Shown here piece by piece: positions 51,461 through 63,458 of a stretch of DNA of 64,000 nt. A program made the position numbers and the translations under genes. Every line of letters begins with the position of its first letter. Positions within the stretch are counted from its first letter, which is position 1. The stretch comes from Chamaelirium japonicum (Eukaryota > Streptophyta > Magnoliopsida > Liliales > Melanthiaceae). The notes beneath the pieces were generated by a model. The model searched no databases, was not told the DNA's origin, and saw only the letters and a program-made list of their open reading frames with translations. Location: positions 496,001 to 560,000 of the forward strand of contig CANTAL010000100.1 of the NCBI GenBank assembly GCA_947650365.1, written 5' to 3'.

Positions 51461-52909
51461 ATTCTAATTCATTCGTACGATCCATTCTAATTCATTCGTA
51501 CGATCCATTCTAATTCGTTCGCTCGATCCATTCTAATTCATTCGTATGATCCATTCTAATTCATTTGCACGATCGATTCTAATTCATTCCTACGATCCAT
51601 TCTAATTCATTTGTACGATCCATTCTAATTCATTCGCTCGATTGTATCCATTCTAATTCATTCGTACAATCCATTCTAATTCGTTCGTATGATCCATTCT
51701 AATTCGTTCGTAAGATCCATTCTAATTCGTTCCTACGATCTATTCTAATTCATTCGCTCGAATGTATCCATTCTAATTCATTCGTTCGATCCATTCTAAT
51801 TTATTCGTACGATCCATTCAAATTCATTCGTATGATCCATTCTAATTTATTCGTATGATCCATTCTAATTTATTCGTACAAATGTATCCATTCTAATTCA
51901 TTCGTACGATCCATTCTAATTCATTCGTACGATTCATTCTAATTCATTCGTACGATCCATTCTAATTCATTCGTACGATCCATTCTAATTAGATCGTATG
52001 ATCCATTCTAATTCATTCGCACGATCCATTCTAATTCATTCGCACGATCCATTCTAATTCATTCGCACGATCCTTTCTAATTCATTCGCACGATCCATTC
52101 TAATTCATTCGTTCGATCCATTCTAATTCATTCGTACGATCCATTCTAATTCATTCGTACGATCCATTCTAATTCATTCGCACAAATGTAACCTTTCTAA
52201 TTCATTTGTATGATCTATTCTAATTCATTCGCACAATCCATTCTAATTCATTCGCAAGAATGTAACCATTTTAATTCATTCTTACGATCCATTCTAATTT
52301 ATTCATACGATCCATTCTAATTCATTCGCACGATCCATTCTAATTCATTCGTACGATCCATTCTAATTTATTCGCATGAATATATCTATTCTAATTCATT
52401 CGTATGATCCATTCTAATATTCAATCGCACGAATGTATCCATTCAAATTCATTTGCACGATCCATTCGTACAATCCATTCTAATCCATTCGTATGATCCA
52501 TTCTAATTCATTCGTACGCTCCATTCTTATTCATCGTACAAATGTATCCATTCTAATTCATTCGTACGATCCATTCTAATTCATTCACACGATCAATTCT
52601 AATTCATTCGTATGATCCATTCTAATTCATTCGTACGATCCATTCTAATTCTTTCGTACGATCCATTCTAATTCATTCGCACGATCTATTCTAATTCATT
52701 CGTACAATCCATTCTAATTCATTCGTACGATCCATTCTAATTCATTCGCACGATCCATTCTAATTCATTCGTACGATCCATTCTAATTCATTCGTACGAT
52801 CCATTCTAATTCATTCGTACAAATGTATCCATTCTAATTTGTTCGTACGATCCATTCTAATTCATTCATACGATCTATTCTAATTCATTCGCACGAATGT
52901 ATCAATTCT

Positions 52910-53020
52910 AATTCATTCGTACAATCCAATCTAATTCAAATGTACGATCCATTCTAATTCATTCACATGTTGTATTCTAATTCATTCGTACGATCCATTC
53001 CAATTCATTTGTATGATCCA
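52910..53020 (-). repeat. Fourth copy of the AATCTAATTCAAA variant run
   Basis: It contains AATCTAATTCAAATG, then CACATGTTGTATTC and ATTCCAATTCATTTG, the same succession of rare variants as near 114, 11285 and 39774. Only about 100 bp is recognisable. Confidence 0.65.
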
Positions 53021-53492
53021 TTCTAATTCATTCGTACGATCCATTCTAATTCATTCGCACGATCCATTCTAATTTATTCGTACGATCCATTCTAATTCAT
53101 TCGTATGAGCTATTCTAATTCATTCGTACGATCCATTCTAATGAATTAGTTCGATTCATTCTAATTCATTCGCATAAATATATCCACTCTAATTCATTCG
53201 TACGATCCATTCTAATTCATTCGCACGATCAATTCTAATTCATTCGCACAAATGTATGCATTCTAATTCATTCGTACGATCCATTCTTATTTATTCATAC
53301 GATCAATTCTAATTCATTTGTACGATCCATTCTTATTCATTCGTACGATCCATTCAAATTCATTCGCATGATCCATTCTAATTCATTCGCTCGAATGTAT
53401 CCATTCTAATTCATTCGTACGATCCATTCTAATTAATTCGATCGAATGTATCCATTCTAATTCATTCGTACGATCTATTCTAATTCATTCGT

Positions 53493-53899
53493 ACAAATGA
53501 ATTAGAATGGATCGTATGAATGAATAAGAATGGATCGTACGAATGAATAAGAATGGATCGTACGAATGAATTACAATGGATCGTGCGAATGAATTAGAAT
53601 GAATCGTACGAATGAATTAGAATGGATACATTCGAGCGAATGAATTAGAATGGATCGTAGGAATAAATTAGAATGGATAATAGGAATGAATTAGAATGGA
53701 TCGTGCAAATGAATTAGAATGGATACATTCGTGCAAATGAATTAGAATGGATCGTAGGAATGAATTAGAATGGATCGTACGAATGAATTAGAATGGTTAC
53801 ATTCGTGCGAATGAATTAGAATGGATCGTACGAATGAATTAGAATGGATCGTACGAATGAATTAGAATTGATCATACGAATGAATTAGAATGGATCGTA
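53493..53899 (+). repeat. Forward satellite tract
   Basis: Contains the 171-bp partial higher-order repeat. Ends at GGATCGTACGATCC. Confidence 0.92.
53624..53794 (+). repeat. Partial higher-order repeat (first 171 bp)
   Basis: GGATACATTCGAGC at 53624 to GGTTACATTCGTGC at 53795 keeps the 171-bp spacing. The copy is cut by the orientation switch at 53900. Confidence 0.75.
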
Positions 53900-56064
53900 C
53901 GATCCATTCTAATTCATTCGCACGAATGTAACCATTCTAATTCATTCGTACGATCCATTCTAATTCATTCCTACGATCCATTCTAATTCATTCGCACGAA
54001 TGTATCCATTCTAATTCATTTGCACGATCCATTCTAATTCATTCCTATGATCCACTCTAATTCATTCGTACGATCCATTCTTATTCATTCGCTCGAATGT
54101 ATCCATTCTAATTCATTCGAACGATCCATTCTAATTCGTTCGTACGATCCATTCTAATTCGTTCGTACGATCCATTCTAATTCGTTCGCACGATCTATTC
54201 TAATTCATTCGTACGATCCATTCTAATCCATTCGTACGATGAATTCTAATTCATTAGCACGATCCATTCTAATTCATTCTCACGAATGTAACCTTTCTAA
54301 TTCATTTATATGATCCATTCTAATTCATTCGTACGATCCATTCTAATCCATTCATACGATCAATTCTAATTCAATTCCTGCAATCCATTCAAATTCATTC
54401 GCACATATGTATCCATTCTAATTCATTCGTATGATACATTCTAATTCATTCGAACGAATGTATCCATTCTAATTCATTCGTACGATCCATTCTAATTCAT
54501 TCGCTCGAATGTATCCATTCTAATTCATTCGTACGATCCATTCTAATTCATTCCTACGATCCATTCTTATTCATTCGCACGAATGTATCCATTCTAATTC
54601 ATTCATATGATCCATTCTAATTCATTCGTACAATCCATTCAAATTTATTCATACGATGCAATCTAATTCATTCGCACAAATGTATCTATTCTAATTCATT
54701 CATACAATGCGTTCTAATCCATTAGTACGATCCATTCTAATCCATTCGTACGATCCATTGTAATTCATTCGCACGAATGTAACCATTCTAATTCATTCGT
54801 ACGATCCATTCTAATTCATTCCTTACATCCATTCTAATTCATTCGCACGAATGTATCCATTCTAATTCATTTGCACCATCTATTCTAATTCATTCCTATG
54901 ATCCATTCTAATTCATTCGTATGATCCATTCTAATTCATTCGCTCGAATGTATCCATTCTAATTCGTTCGTACGATCCATTCTAATTTATTCTTATGATC
55001 CATTCTAATCCATTTGTACCATCCATTCTAATTCATTCGCACAAATGTATCCATTCTAATTCATTCGTACGATCCATTCTAATTCGTTTATACAATCCAT
55101 TCTAATTCGTTCGTACGATCCATTCTAATTCATTCGTACGATCCATCGTAATCCATTTGTACGATCCATTCTATTTCATTCGTACGATCCATTCTAATTC
55201 ATTCTCACGAATGTAACCTTTCTAATTCATTTGTATGTATCCATTCTAATTCATTCGTACGATCCATTCTAATTCATTCGCACGATCCATTCTTATTCAT
55301 TCATATGATCCATTCTAACTCATTCGTACGATCCATTCTAATTCATTCATCCGATCCATTCTAATTCATTCGCACGAATGTATCCATTCTAATTCATTCG
55401 TACAATCCATTCTAATTCATTCGCACGATCCATTCTAATTCATTTTTATGATCCATTCTAATTCATTCCTATGATCTATTCTAATTCATTCGCTCGAATG
55501 TATCCATTCTAATTCATTCGTTCGATCCATTCTAATTCATTCGTACGATCCATTCAAATTCATTCGCATGATCCATTTTAATTCATTCGTACGATCCATT
55601 CTAATTCATTCTCACGAATGTAACCTTTCTAATTCACTTGTATGCATTCACACGAATGTATCCATTCTAATTCATTTGCACGATCCATTCTAATTAATTC
55701 CTATGATCCATTCTAATTCATTCGTACGATCCATTCTAATTCATTCTCACGAATGTAACCTTTCTAATTCATTTGTATGATCCATTCTAATTCATTCGTA
55801 CGATCCATTCTAATCCATTCGTACGATCCATTCTAATCTATTCGTACGATCCATTCTAATCCATTCGTACGATCCATTCTAATTCATTCTCACAAATTCA
55901 ACCTTTCTAATTCATTTGTACGATCCATTCTAATTCATTTGTACGATCCATTCTAATCCATTCGTATGATCCATTCTAATCCATTCGTACGATCCATTCT
56001 AAATCATTCGCATGAATGTATCCATTCTAATTCATTCGTACGATCCATTCTAATTTATTCGTAG
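53900..56064 (-). repeat. Reverse satellite tract
   Basis: From 54149 on it is the left half of duplication copy 1. Ends at TTCGTAGATCGTAGG. Confidence 0.93.
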
Positions 56065-58490
56065 ATCGTAGGAATGAATTAGAATGGATCGTACGAATGA
56101 ATTAGAATGGTTACATTTGTGCGAATGGATTAGAATGGATCGTACGAATGGATTAGAATGGATCGTATGAATGAATTAGAATGGATCATACAAATAAATT
56201 AAAAAGCTTACATTTGTGAGAATGAATTAGAATGGATCGTACGAATGGTTAGAATGGATCGTATGAATGGATTAGAATGGATCGTACAAATGGATTAGAA
56301 TGGATCGTACGAATGAATTAGAATGGATCATACAAATGAATTAGAAAGGTTACATTCGTGAGAATGAATTAGAATCGATCGTATGAACGAATTAGAATCG
56401 ATCGTATGAACGAATTAGAATGGATCGTACGAATGAATTAGAATAGATACATTCGAGCGAATGAATTAGAATGGATCGTACGAATGGATTAGAATGGATC
56501 GTACGAATGAATTAGAATGGATCGTACGAATGAATTAGAATAGCTCATACGAATGAATTAGAATGAATTGTACGAATGAATTAGAATGGTTACATTTGTG
56601 CGAATGAATTAGAATAGATCATACGAATTAATTAGAATGGATCGTACGAATGAATTAGAATGGATCGTACGAATGAATTAGAATGGATCGTACGAATGAA
56701 TTAGAATGGATCGTACGAATGAATTAGAATAGCTCATACGAATGAATTAGAATGTATCGTATGAATGAATTAGAATGGTTACATTCGTGCGAATGAATTA
56801 TAATAGATCATACGAATGAATTAGAATGGATCGTTCGAATGAATTAGAATGGATACATTTGTGCGAATGAATTAGAATGGATTGTATATTCGTGCAAATA
56901 AATTAGAATCGATCGTACGAATGAGTTAGAATGGATCGTGCGAATGAATTAGAATGGATCGTGCGAATGAATTAGAATGGATCGTACGAATGAATTAGAA
57001 TGAATCGTACGAATGCATTAGAATGGATACATTCGTCCGAATGAATTAGAATGGATCGCACGAATGAATTAGAATAGATCGTGCGAATGAATTAAAATAA
57101 ATCATACGAATGAATTAGAATGGATCGTACGAATGAATTAGAATGGATACATTTGTACGAATAAATTAGAATGGATTGTACGAATGAATTAGAATGGATT
57201 GTATGAATAAATTAGAATGGATCATACGAATGAATTAGAATTGATCGTGCGAATGAATTAGAATGAATCATAGGAATGAATTAGAATGGATCGTGCAAAT
57301 GAATTAGAATGGATACATTCGTGCGAATGAATTAGAATGGATCGTAGGAATGAATTAGAATGGATCGTACGAATGAATTAGAATTGTTACATTCGTGCGA
57401 ATGAATTAGAATGGATCGTACAAATGGATTAGAATGGATCGTACGAATGGATTAGAATGGATCGTACGAATGAATTAGAATGGATCGTACAAATGAATTA
57501 GAAAGGTTACATTTGTGAGAATGAATTAGAATGGATCGTACGAATGGATTAGAATGGATCGTATGAATGGATTAGAATGGATCGTACGAATGGATTAGAA
57601 TGGATCAAACGAATTAATTAGAAAGGTTACATTCGTGAGAATGAATTAGAATGGATCGTACGAATGAATTAGAATGGATCATGCGAATGAATTTGAATGG
57701 ATCGTACGAATGAATTAGAATGGATCGAACGAATGAATTAGAATGGATACATTCGAGCGAATGAATTCGAATAGATCGTAGGAATGAATTAGAATGGATC
57801 ATATGAATGAATTAGAATGGACCGTGCGAATGAATTAGAATGGATACATTCTTGCGAATGAATTTGAATGGATCGTACGAATGGATCTTACGAATGAATT
57901 AGAATGGATCATACAAATGAATTAGAATGGATCGGACGAATGAGTTAGAATGGATCGTGCGAATGAATTAGATTGGATCATAGGAATGAATTAGAATGGA
58001 TCCACCGAATGAGTTAGAATGGATCAAACGAATGAATTAGAATGGATCGTACGAATGAATTAGAATGGATTGTGCGAATGAATTAGAATGGATCGTATGA
58101 ATGAATAAGAATGGATCGTACGAATGAATTAGAATGGATCGTGCGAATGAATTAGAATGAATCGTACGAATGCATTAGAATGGATACATTCGTGCGAATG
58201 AATTAGAATGGATCGTACGAATGAATTAGAATGGATCGTGCGAATGAATTAGAATGAATCGTACAAATGAATTAGAATGGATCATACGAATGAATTAGAA
58301 TGGATACATTTGAACGAATAAATTAGAATAGATTGTACGAATGAATTAGAATGGATACATTCTTGCGAATAAATTAGAATAGATCGTATATTCGTGCAAA
58401 TAAATTAGAATGGAACATACGAATGAATTAGAATGGATCGTGCGAATGAATTAGAATGAATTGTATGAATGCATTAGAATAGATCGTACG
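54149..58490. repeat. Copy 1 of a roughly 5.1-kb segmental tandem duplication
   Basis: It matches 59291-63290 in variant order and orientation. Landmarks shared with copy 2 are CGATGAATTCTAATTC at 54239, TTCAATTCCTGCAATC near 54370, TTCCTTACATCC near 54821, CACTTGTATGCATTC near 55635 and the switch TTCGTAGATCGTAGG at 56056. Copy 1 has about 270 bp more than copy 2 between 57830 and 58310. Confidence 0.85.
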
Positions 58491-59290
58491 AATGAATTCG
58501 AATGGATCGTACGAATGAATTAGAATGGATCGTACGAATGAATTAGAATGGATCGTGCGAATGAGTTAGAATGGATACATTCGTGCGAATGAAGTTGAAT
58601 GGATCGTACGAATGAATTAGAATGGATCATAGGAATGAATTAGAATGGATCGTACAAATGAATTAGAATGGAAACATTCGTGCGAATGAATTAGAATGGA
58701 TCGTACGAATGGATTAGAATGGATCGTACGAATGGATTAGAATGGATCATATGAATGAATTAGAATGGATCGTACAAATGAATTAGAAAGGTTACATTTG
58801 TGAGAATGAGTTAGAATGGATCGCACAAATGAATTAGAAAGGTTACATTTGTGAGAATGAGTTAGAATGGATCGTACGAATGAATTAGAATGGATTAGAA
58901 TGGATCGTACGAATGAATTAGAATGGATCGTATGAATGAATTAGAATAGCTCATACGAATGAATTAGAATGAATCGTACGAATGAATTAGAATGGATACA
59001 TTCGTGTGAATGAATTAGAACAGATCATACGAATGAATTAGAATGGATCGTACGAATGAATTAAAATGGATACATTTGTGCGAATGAATTAGAATGGATC
59101 GTATATTCGTGCAAATATACTAGAATGGATCGTACAAATGAATTAGAATGGATCGTACGAATGAGTTAGAATGGATAATGCGAATGAATTAGAATGGATC
59201 GTACGAATAATTAGAATGGATCCACCGAATGAGTTAGAATGGATCATACGAATGAATTAGAATGGATCGTGCGAATGAATTAGAATGGAT
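56065..59290 (+). repeat. Forward satellite tract
   Basis: Right half of duplication copy 1. AATAGCTCATACG variants lie near 56539, 56728 and 58945. Ends in the GGATCC palindrome 59277-59302. Confidence 0.93.
57311..57504 (+). repeat. Partial higher-order repeat (last 194 bp)
   Basis: GGATACATTCGTGC at 57311 to GGTTACATTTGTGAG at 57505 is 74 + 120 bp. Two further 120-bp sub-blocks follow (28-mers at 57505 and 57625, then GGATACATTCGAGC at 57745). A longer unit of about 531 bp may therefore exist. Confidence 0.75.
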
Positions 59291-61160
59291 CCATTCTAAT
59301 TCGTTCGTACGATCCATTCTAATTCGTTCGCATGATCTATTCTAATTCATTCGTACGATCCATTCTAATCCATTCGTACGATGAATTCTAATTCATTAGC
59401 ACGATCCATTCTAGTTCATTCTCACGAATGTAACGTTTCTAATTCATTTGTATGATCCATTCTAATTCATTCGTACGATCCATTCTAATCCATTCATACG
59501 ATCCATTCTAATTCAATTCCTGCAATCTATTCAAATTGATTCGCACATATGTATCCATTCTAATTCATTCGTATGATACATTCTAATTCATTCGCACGAA
59601 TGTATCCATTCTAATTCATTCGTACGATCCATTCTAATTCATTCGCTCGAATGTATGCATTCTAATTCATTCGTACGATCCATTCTAATTCATTCCTACG
59701 ATCCATTCTTATTCATTCGCACGAATGTATCCATTCTAATTCATTCATATGATCCATTCTAATTCATTCGTACAATCCATTCAAATTTATTCATACGATG
59801 CAATCTAATTCATTCGCACAAATGTATCTATTCTAATTCATTCGTACAATGCGTTGTAATCCATTCGTACGATCCATTCTAATCCATTCGTACGATCCAT
59901 TGTAATTCATTCGCACGAATGTAACCATTCTAATTCATTCGTACGATCCATTCTAATTCATTCCTTACATCCATTCTAATTCATTCGCACGAATGTATCC
60001 ATTCTAATTCATTTGCACCATCCATTCTAATTCATTCCTATGATCCATTCTAATTCATTCGTATGATCCATTCTAATTCATTCGCTCGAATGTATCCATT
60101 CTAATTCGTTCATACGATCCATTCTAATTCATTCTTATGATCCATTCTAATCCATTCGTACCATCCATTCTAATTCATTCGCACAAATGTATCCATTCTA
60201 ATTCATTCGTATGATCCATTCTAATTCGTTTATACAATCCATTCTAATTCGTTCGTATGATCCATTCTAATTCATTTGTACGATCCATTCTAATTCATTC
60301 GTACGATCCATTCTAATTCATTCTCACGAATGTAACCTTTCTAATTCATTTGTATGTATCCATTCTAATTCATTCGTACGATCCATTCTAATTCATTCGC
60401 ACGATCCATTCTAATTCATTCGTACGATCCATTCTAACTCATTCGTACGATCCATTCTAATTCATTCATCCGATCCATTCTAATTCATTCGCACGAATGT
60501 ATCCATTCTAATTCATTCGTACTATCCATTCTAATTCATTCGCACGATCCATTCTAATTCATTCGTATGATCCATTCTAATTCATTCCTATGATCTATTC
60601 TAATTCATTCGCTCGAATGTATCCATTCTAATTCATTCGTTCGATCCATTCTAATTCATTCGTACGATCCATTCAAATTCATTCGCATGATCCATTTTAA
60701 TTCATTCGTACGATCAATTCTAATTCATTCTCACGAATGTAACCTTTCTAATTCACTTGTATGCATTCGCACGAATGTATCTATTCTAATTCATTTGCAC
60801 AATCCATTCTAATTCATTCCTATGATCCATTCTAATTCATTCGTACGATCCATTTTAATTCATTCTCACGAATGTAACCTTTCTAATTCATTTGTATGAT
60901 CCATTCTAATTCATTCGTACGATCCATTCTAATCCATTCGTACGATCCATTCTAATCCATTCGTACGATCCATTCTAATTCATTCTCACAAATGTAACCT
61001 TTCTAATTCATTTGTACGATCCATTCTAATTTATTTGTACGATCCATTCTAATCCATTCGTATGATCCATTCTAATCCATTCGTACGATCCATTCTAATT
61101 CATTCACATGAATGTATCCATTCTAATTCATTCGTACGATCCATTCTAATTTATTCGTAG
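59291..61160 (-). repeat. Reverse satellite tract
   Basis: Left half of duplication copy 2. Ends at the same TTCGTAGATCGTAGG switch as copy 1. Confidence 0.93.
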
Positions 61161-63313
61161 ATCGTAGGAATGAATTAGAATGGATCGTACGAATGAATTA
61201 GAATGGTTACATTTGTGCGAATGGATTAGAATGGATCGTACGAATGGATTAGAATGGATCGTACGAATGAATTAGAATGGATCATACAAATAAATTAGAA
61301 AGCTTACATTTGTGAGAATGAATTAGAATGGACCGTACAAATGGATTAGAATGGATCGTATGAATGGATTAGAATGGATCGTACAAATGGATTAGAATGG
61401 ATCGTACGAATGAATTAGAATGGATCATACAAATGAATTAGAAAGGTTACATTCGTGAGAATGAATTAGAATGGATCGTATGAACGAATTAGAATGGATC
61501 ATACGAATGAATTAGAATGGATACATTCGAGCGAATGAATTAGAATGGATCGTACGAATGGATTAGAATGGATCGTACGAATGAATTAGAATGGATCGTA
61601 CGAATGAATTAGAATAGCTCATACGAATGAATTAGAATGAATTGTACGAATGAATTAGAATGGTTACATTCGTGCGAATGAATTAGAATAGATCATACGA
61701 ATGAATTAGAATGGATCGTACGAATGAATTAGAATGGATCGTACGAATAAATTAGAATGGATCGTACGAATGAATTAGAATGGATCGTACGAATGAATTA
61801 GAATAGCTCATACAAATGAATTAGAATGAATCATATGAATGAATTAGAATGGTTACATTCGTGCGAATGAATTATAATAGATCATACGAATGAATTAGAA
61901 TGGATCGTACGAATGAATTAGAATGGATACATTTGTGCGAATGAATTAGAATGGATCGTATATTCGTGCAAATAAATTAGAATCGATCGTACAAATGAAT
62001 TACAATGGATCGTACGAATGAGTTAGAATGGATCGTGCGAATGAATTAGAATGGATCGTACGAATGAATTAGAATGAATCGTACGAATGCATTAGAATGG
62101 ATACATTCGTCCGAATGAATTAGAATAGATCGTACGAATGAATTAGAATAGATCTGCGAATGAATTAAAATAAATCATACGAATGAATTAGAATGGATCG
62201 TACGAATGAATTAGAATGGATACATTGGTATGAATAAATTAGAATGGATTGTACGAATGAATTAGAATTGATTGTATGAATAAATAAGAATGGATCATAC
62301 GAATGGATTAGAATTGATCGTGCGAATGAATTAGAATGAATCATAGGAATGAATTAGAATGGATCGTGCAAATGAATTAGAATGGATACATTTGTGCGAA
62401 TGAATTAGAATGGATCGTAGGAATGAATTAGAATGGATCGTACGAATGAATTAGAACTGTTACATTCGTCCGAATGAATTAGAATGGATCGTACGAATGG
62501 ATTAGACTGGATCGTACGAATGGATTTGAATGGATCGTACGAATGAATTAGAATGGATCGTACAAATGAATTAGAAAGGTTACATTTGTGAGAATGAATT
62601 AGAATGGATCGTACGAATGGATTAGAATGGATCGTATGAATGGATTAGAATGGATCGTACGAATGGATTAGAATGGATCAAACGAATTAATTAGAAAGGT
62701 TACATTCGTGAGAATGAATTAGAATGGATCGTACGAATGAATTAGAATGGATCATGCGAATGAATTTGAATGGATCGTACGAATGAATTAGAATGGATCG
62801 AACGAATGAATTAGAATGGATACATTCGAGCGAATGAATTCGAATAGATCGTAGGAATGAATTAGAATGGATCATATGAATGAATTAGAATGGACCGTGC
62901 GAATGAATTACAATGGATCGTGCGAATGAATTAGAATGGATTGTACGAATGAATTAGAATGGATTGTACGAATGAATTAGAATAGATACATTCGTTCGAA
63001 TGAATTAGAATGAATCGTACGAATGAATTAGAATGGCTCGTGCGAATGAATTAGAATGAATCGTATGAATAAATTAGAATGGATCGTACGAATGAATTAT
63101 AATGGATACATTTGTACGAATAAATTAGAATAGATTGTACGAATGAATTAGAATGGATACATACTTGCGAATAAATTAGAATGGATCGTATATTCATGCA
63201 AATAAATTAGAATGGATCATACGAATGAATTAGATTGGATCGTACGAATGAATTAGAATGAATCGTACGAATGCATTTGAACGGATCGTACAAATGAATT
63301 AGAATGAATCGTA
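61161..63313 (+). repeat. Forward satellite tract
   Basis: Right half of duplication copy 2. It repeats the reverse open frame of copy 1 (57614-57802) at 62687-62875; both are satellite read-through. Ends at GAATCGTATGATCC. Confidence 0.93.
62384..62577 (+). repeat. Partial higher-order repeat (last 194 bp), second copy
   Basis: Same 194-bp spacing as at 57311. This is its counterpart in the 5.1-kb duplication, displaced by 5,073 bp, with small changes (CATTTGTGC, GAACTGTTACATTCGTCC). Confidence 0.75.
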
Positions 63314-63458
63314 TGATCCATTCTAATTCATTTGTACGATCCATTGTAATTCATTTGCATGATCCATTCAAATTCATTCGTACGATCCATTCTAATTCAT
63401 TCATATGATCAATTCTAATTCATTCGTACCATCCATTCTAATTCAGTCGTATGAATAT
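63314..63458 (-). repeat. Short reverse tract
   Basis: Six monomers ending AATTCAGTCGTATGAATATATC, almost the same junction as at 25402. Confidence 0.9.

Larger units (their letters stand above)
51084..53492 (-). repeat. Reverse satellite tract
   Basis: Contains the complete higher-order repeat 51170-51460. Irregular units lie near 52409-52480. Ends at CATTCGTACAAATG. Confidence 0.93.
59291..63290. repeat. Copy 2 of the roughly 5.1-kb segmental tandem duplication
   Basis: It begins exactly at the orientation switch in GGATCC (59290/59291). Its offset from copy 1 falls along its length: 5142, 5119, 5096, then 5073 bp. Each step is one 23-bp monomer. Similarity fades after about 63290. Confidence 0.85.
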
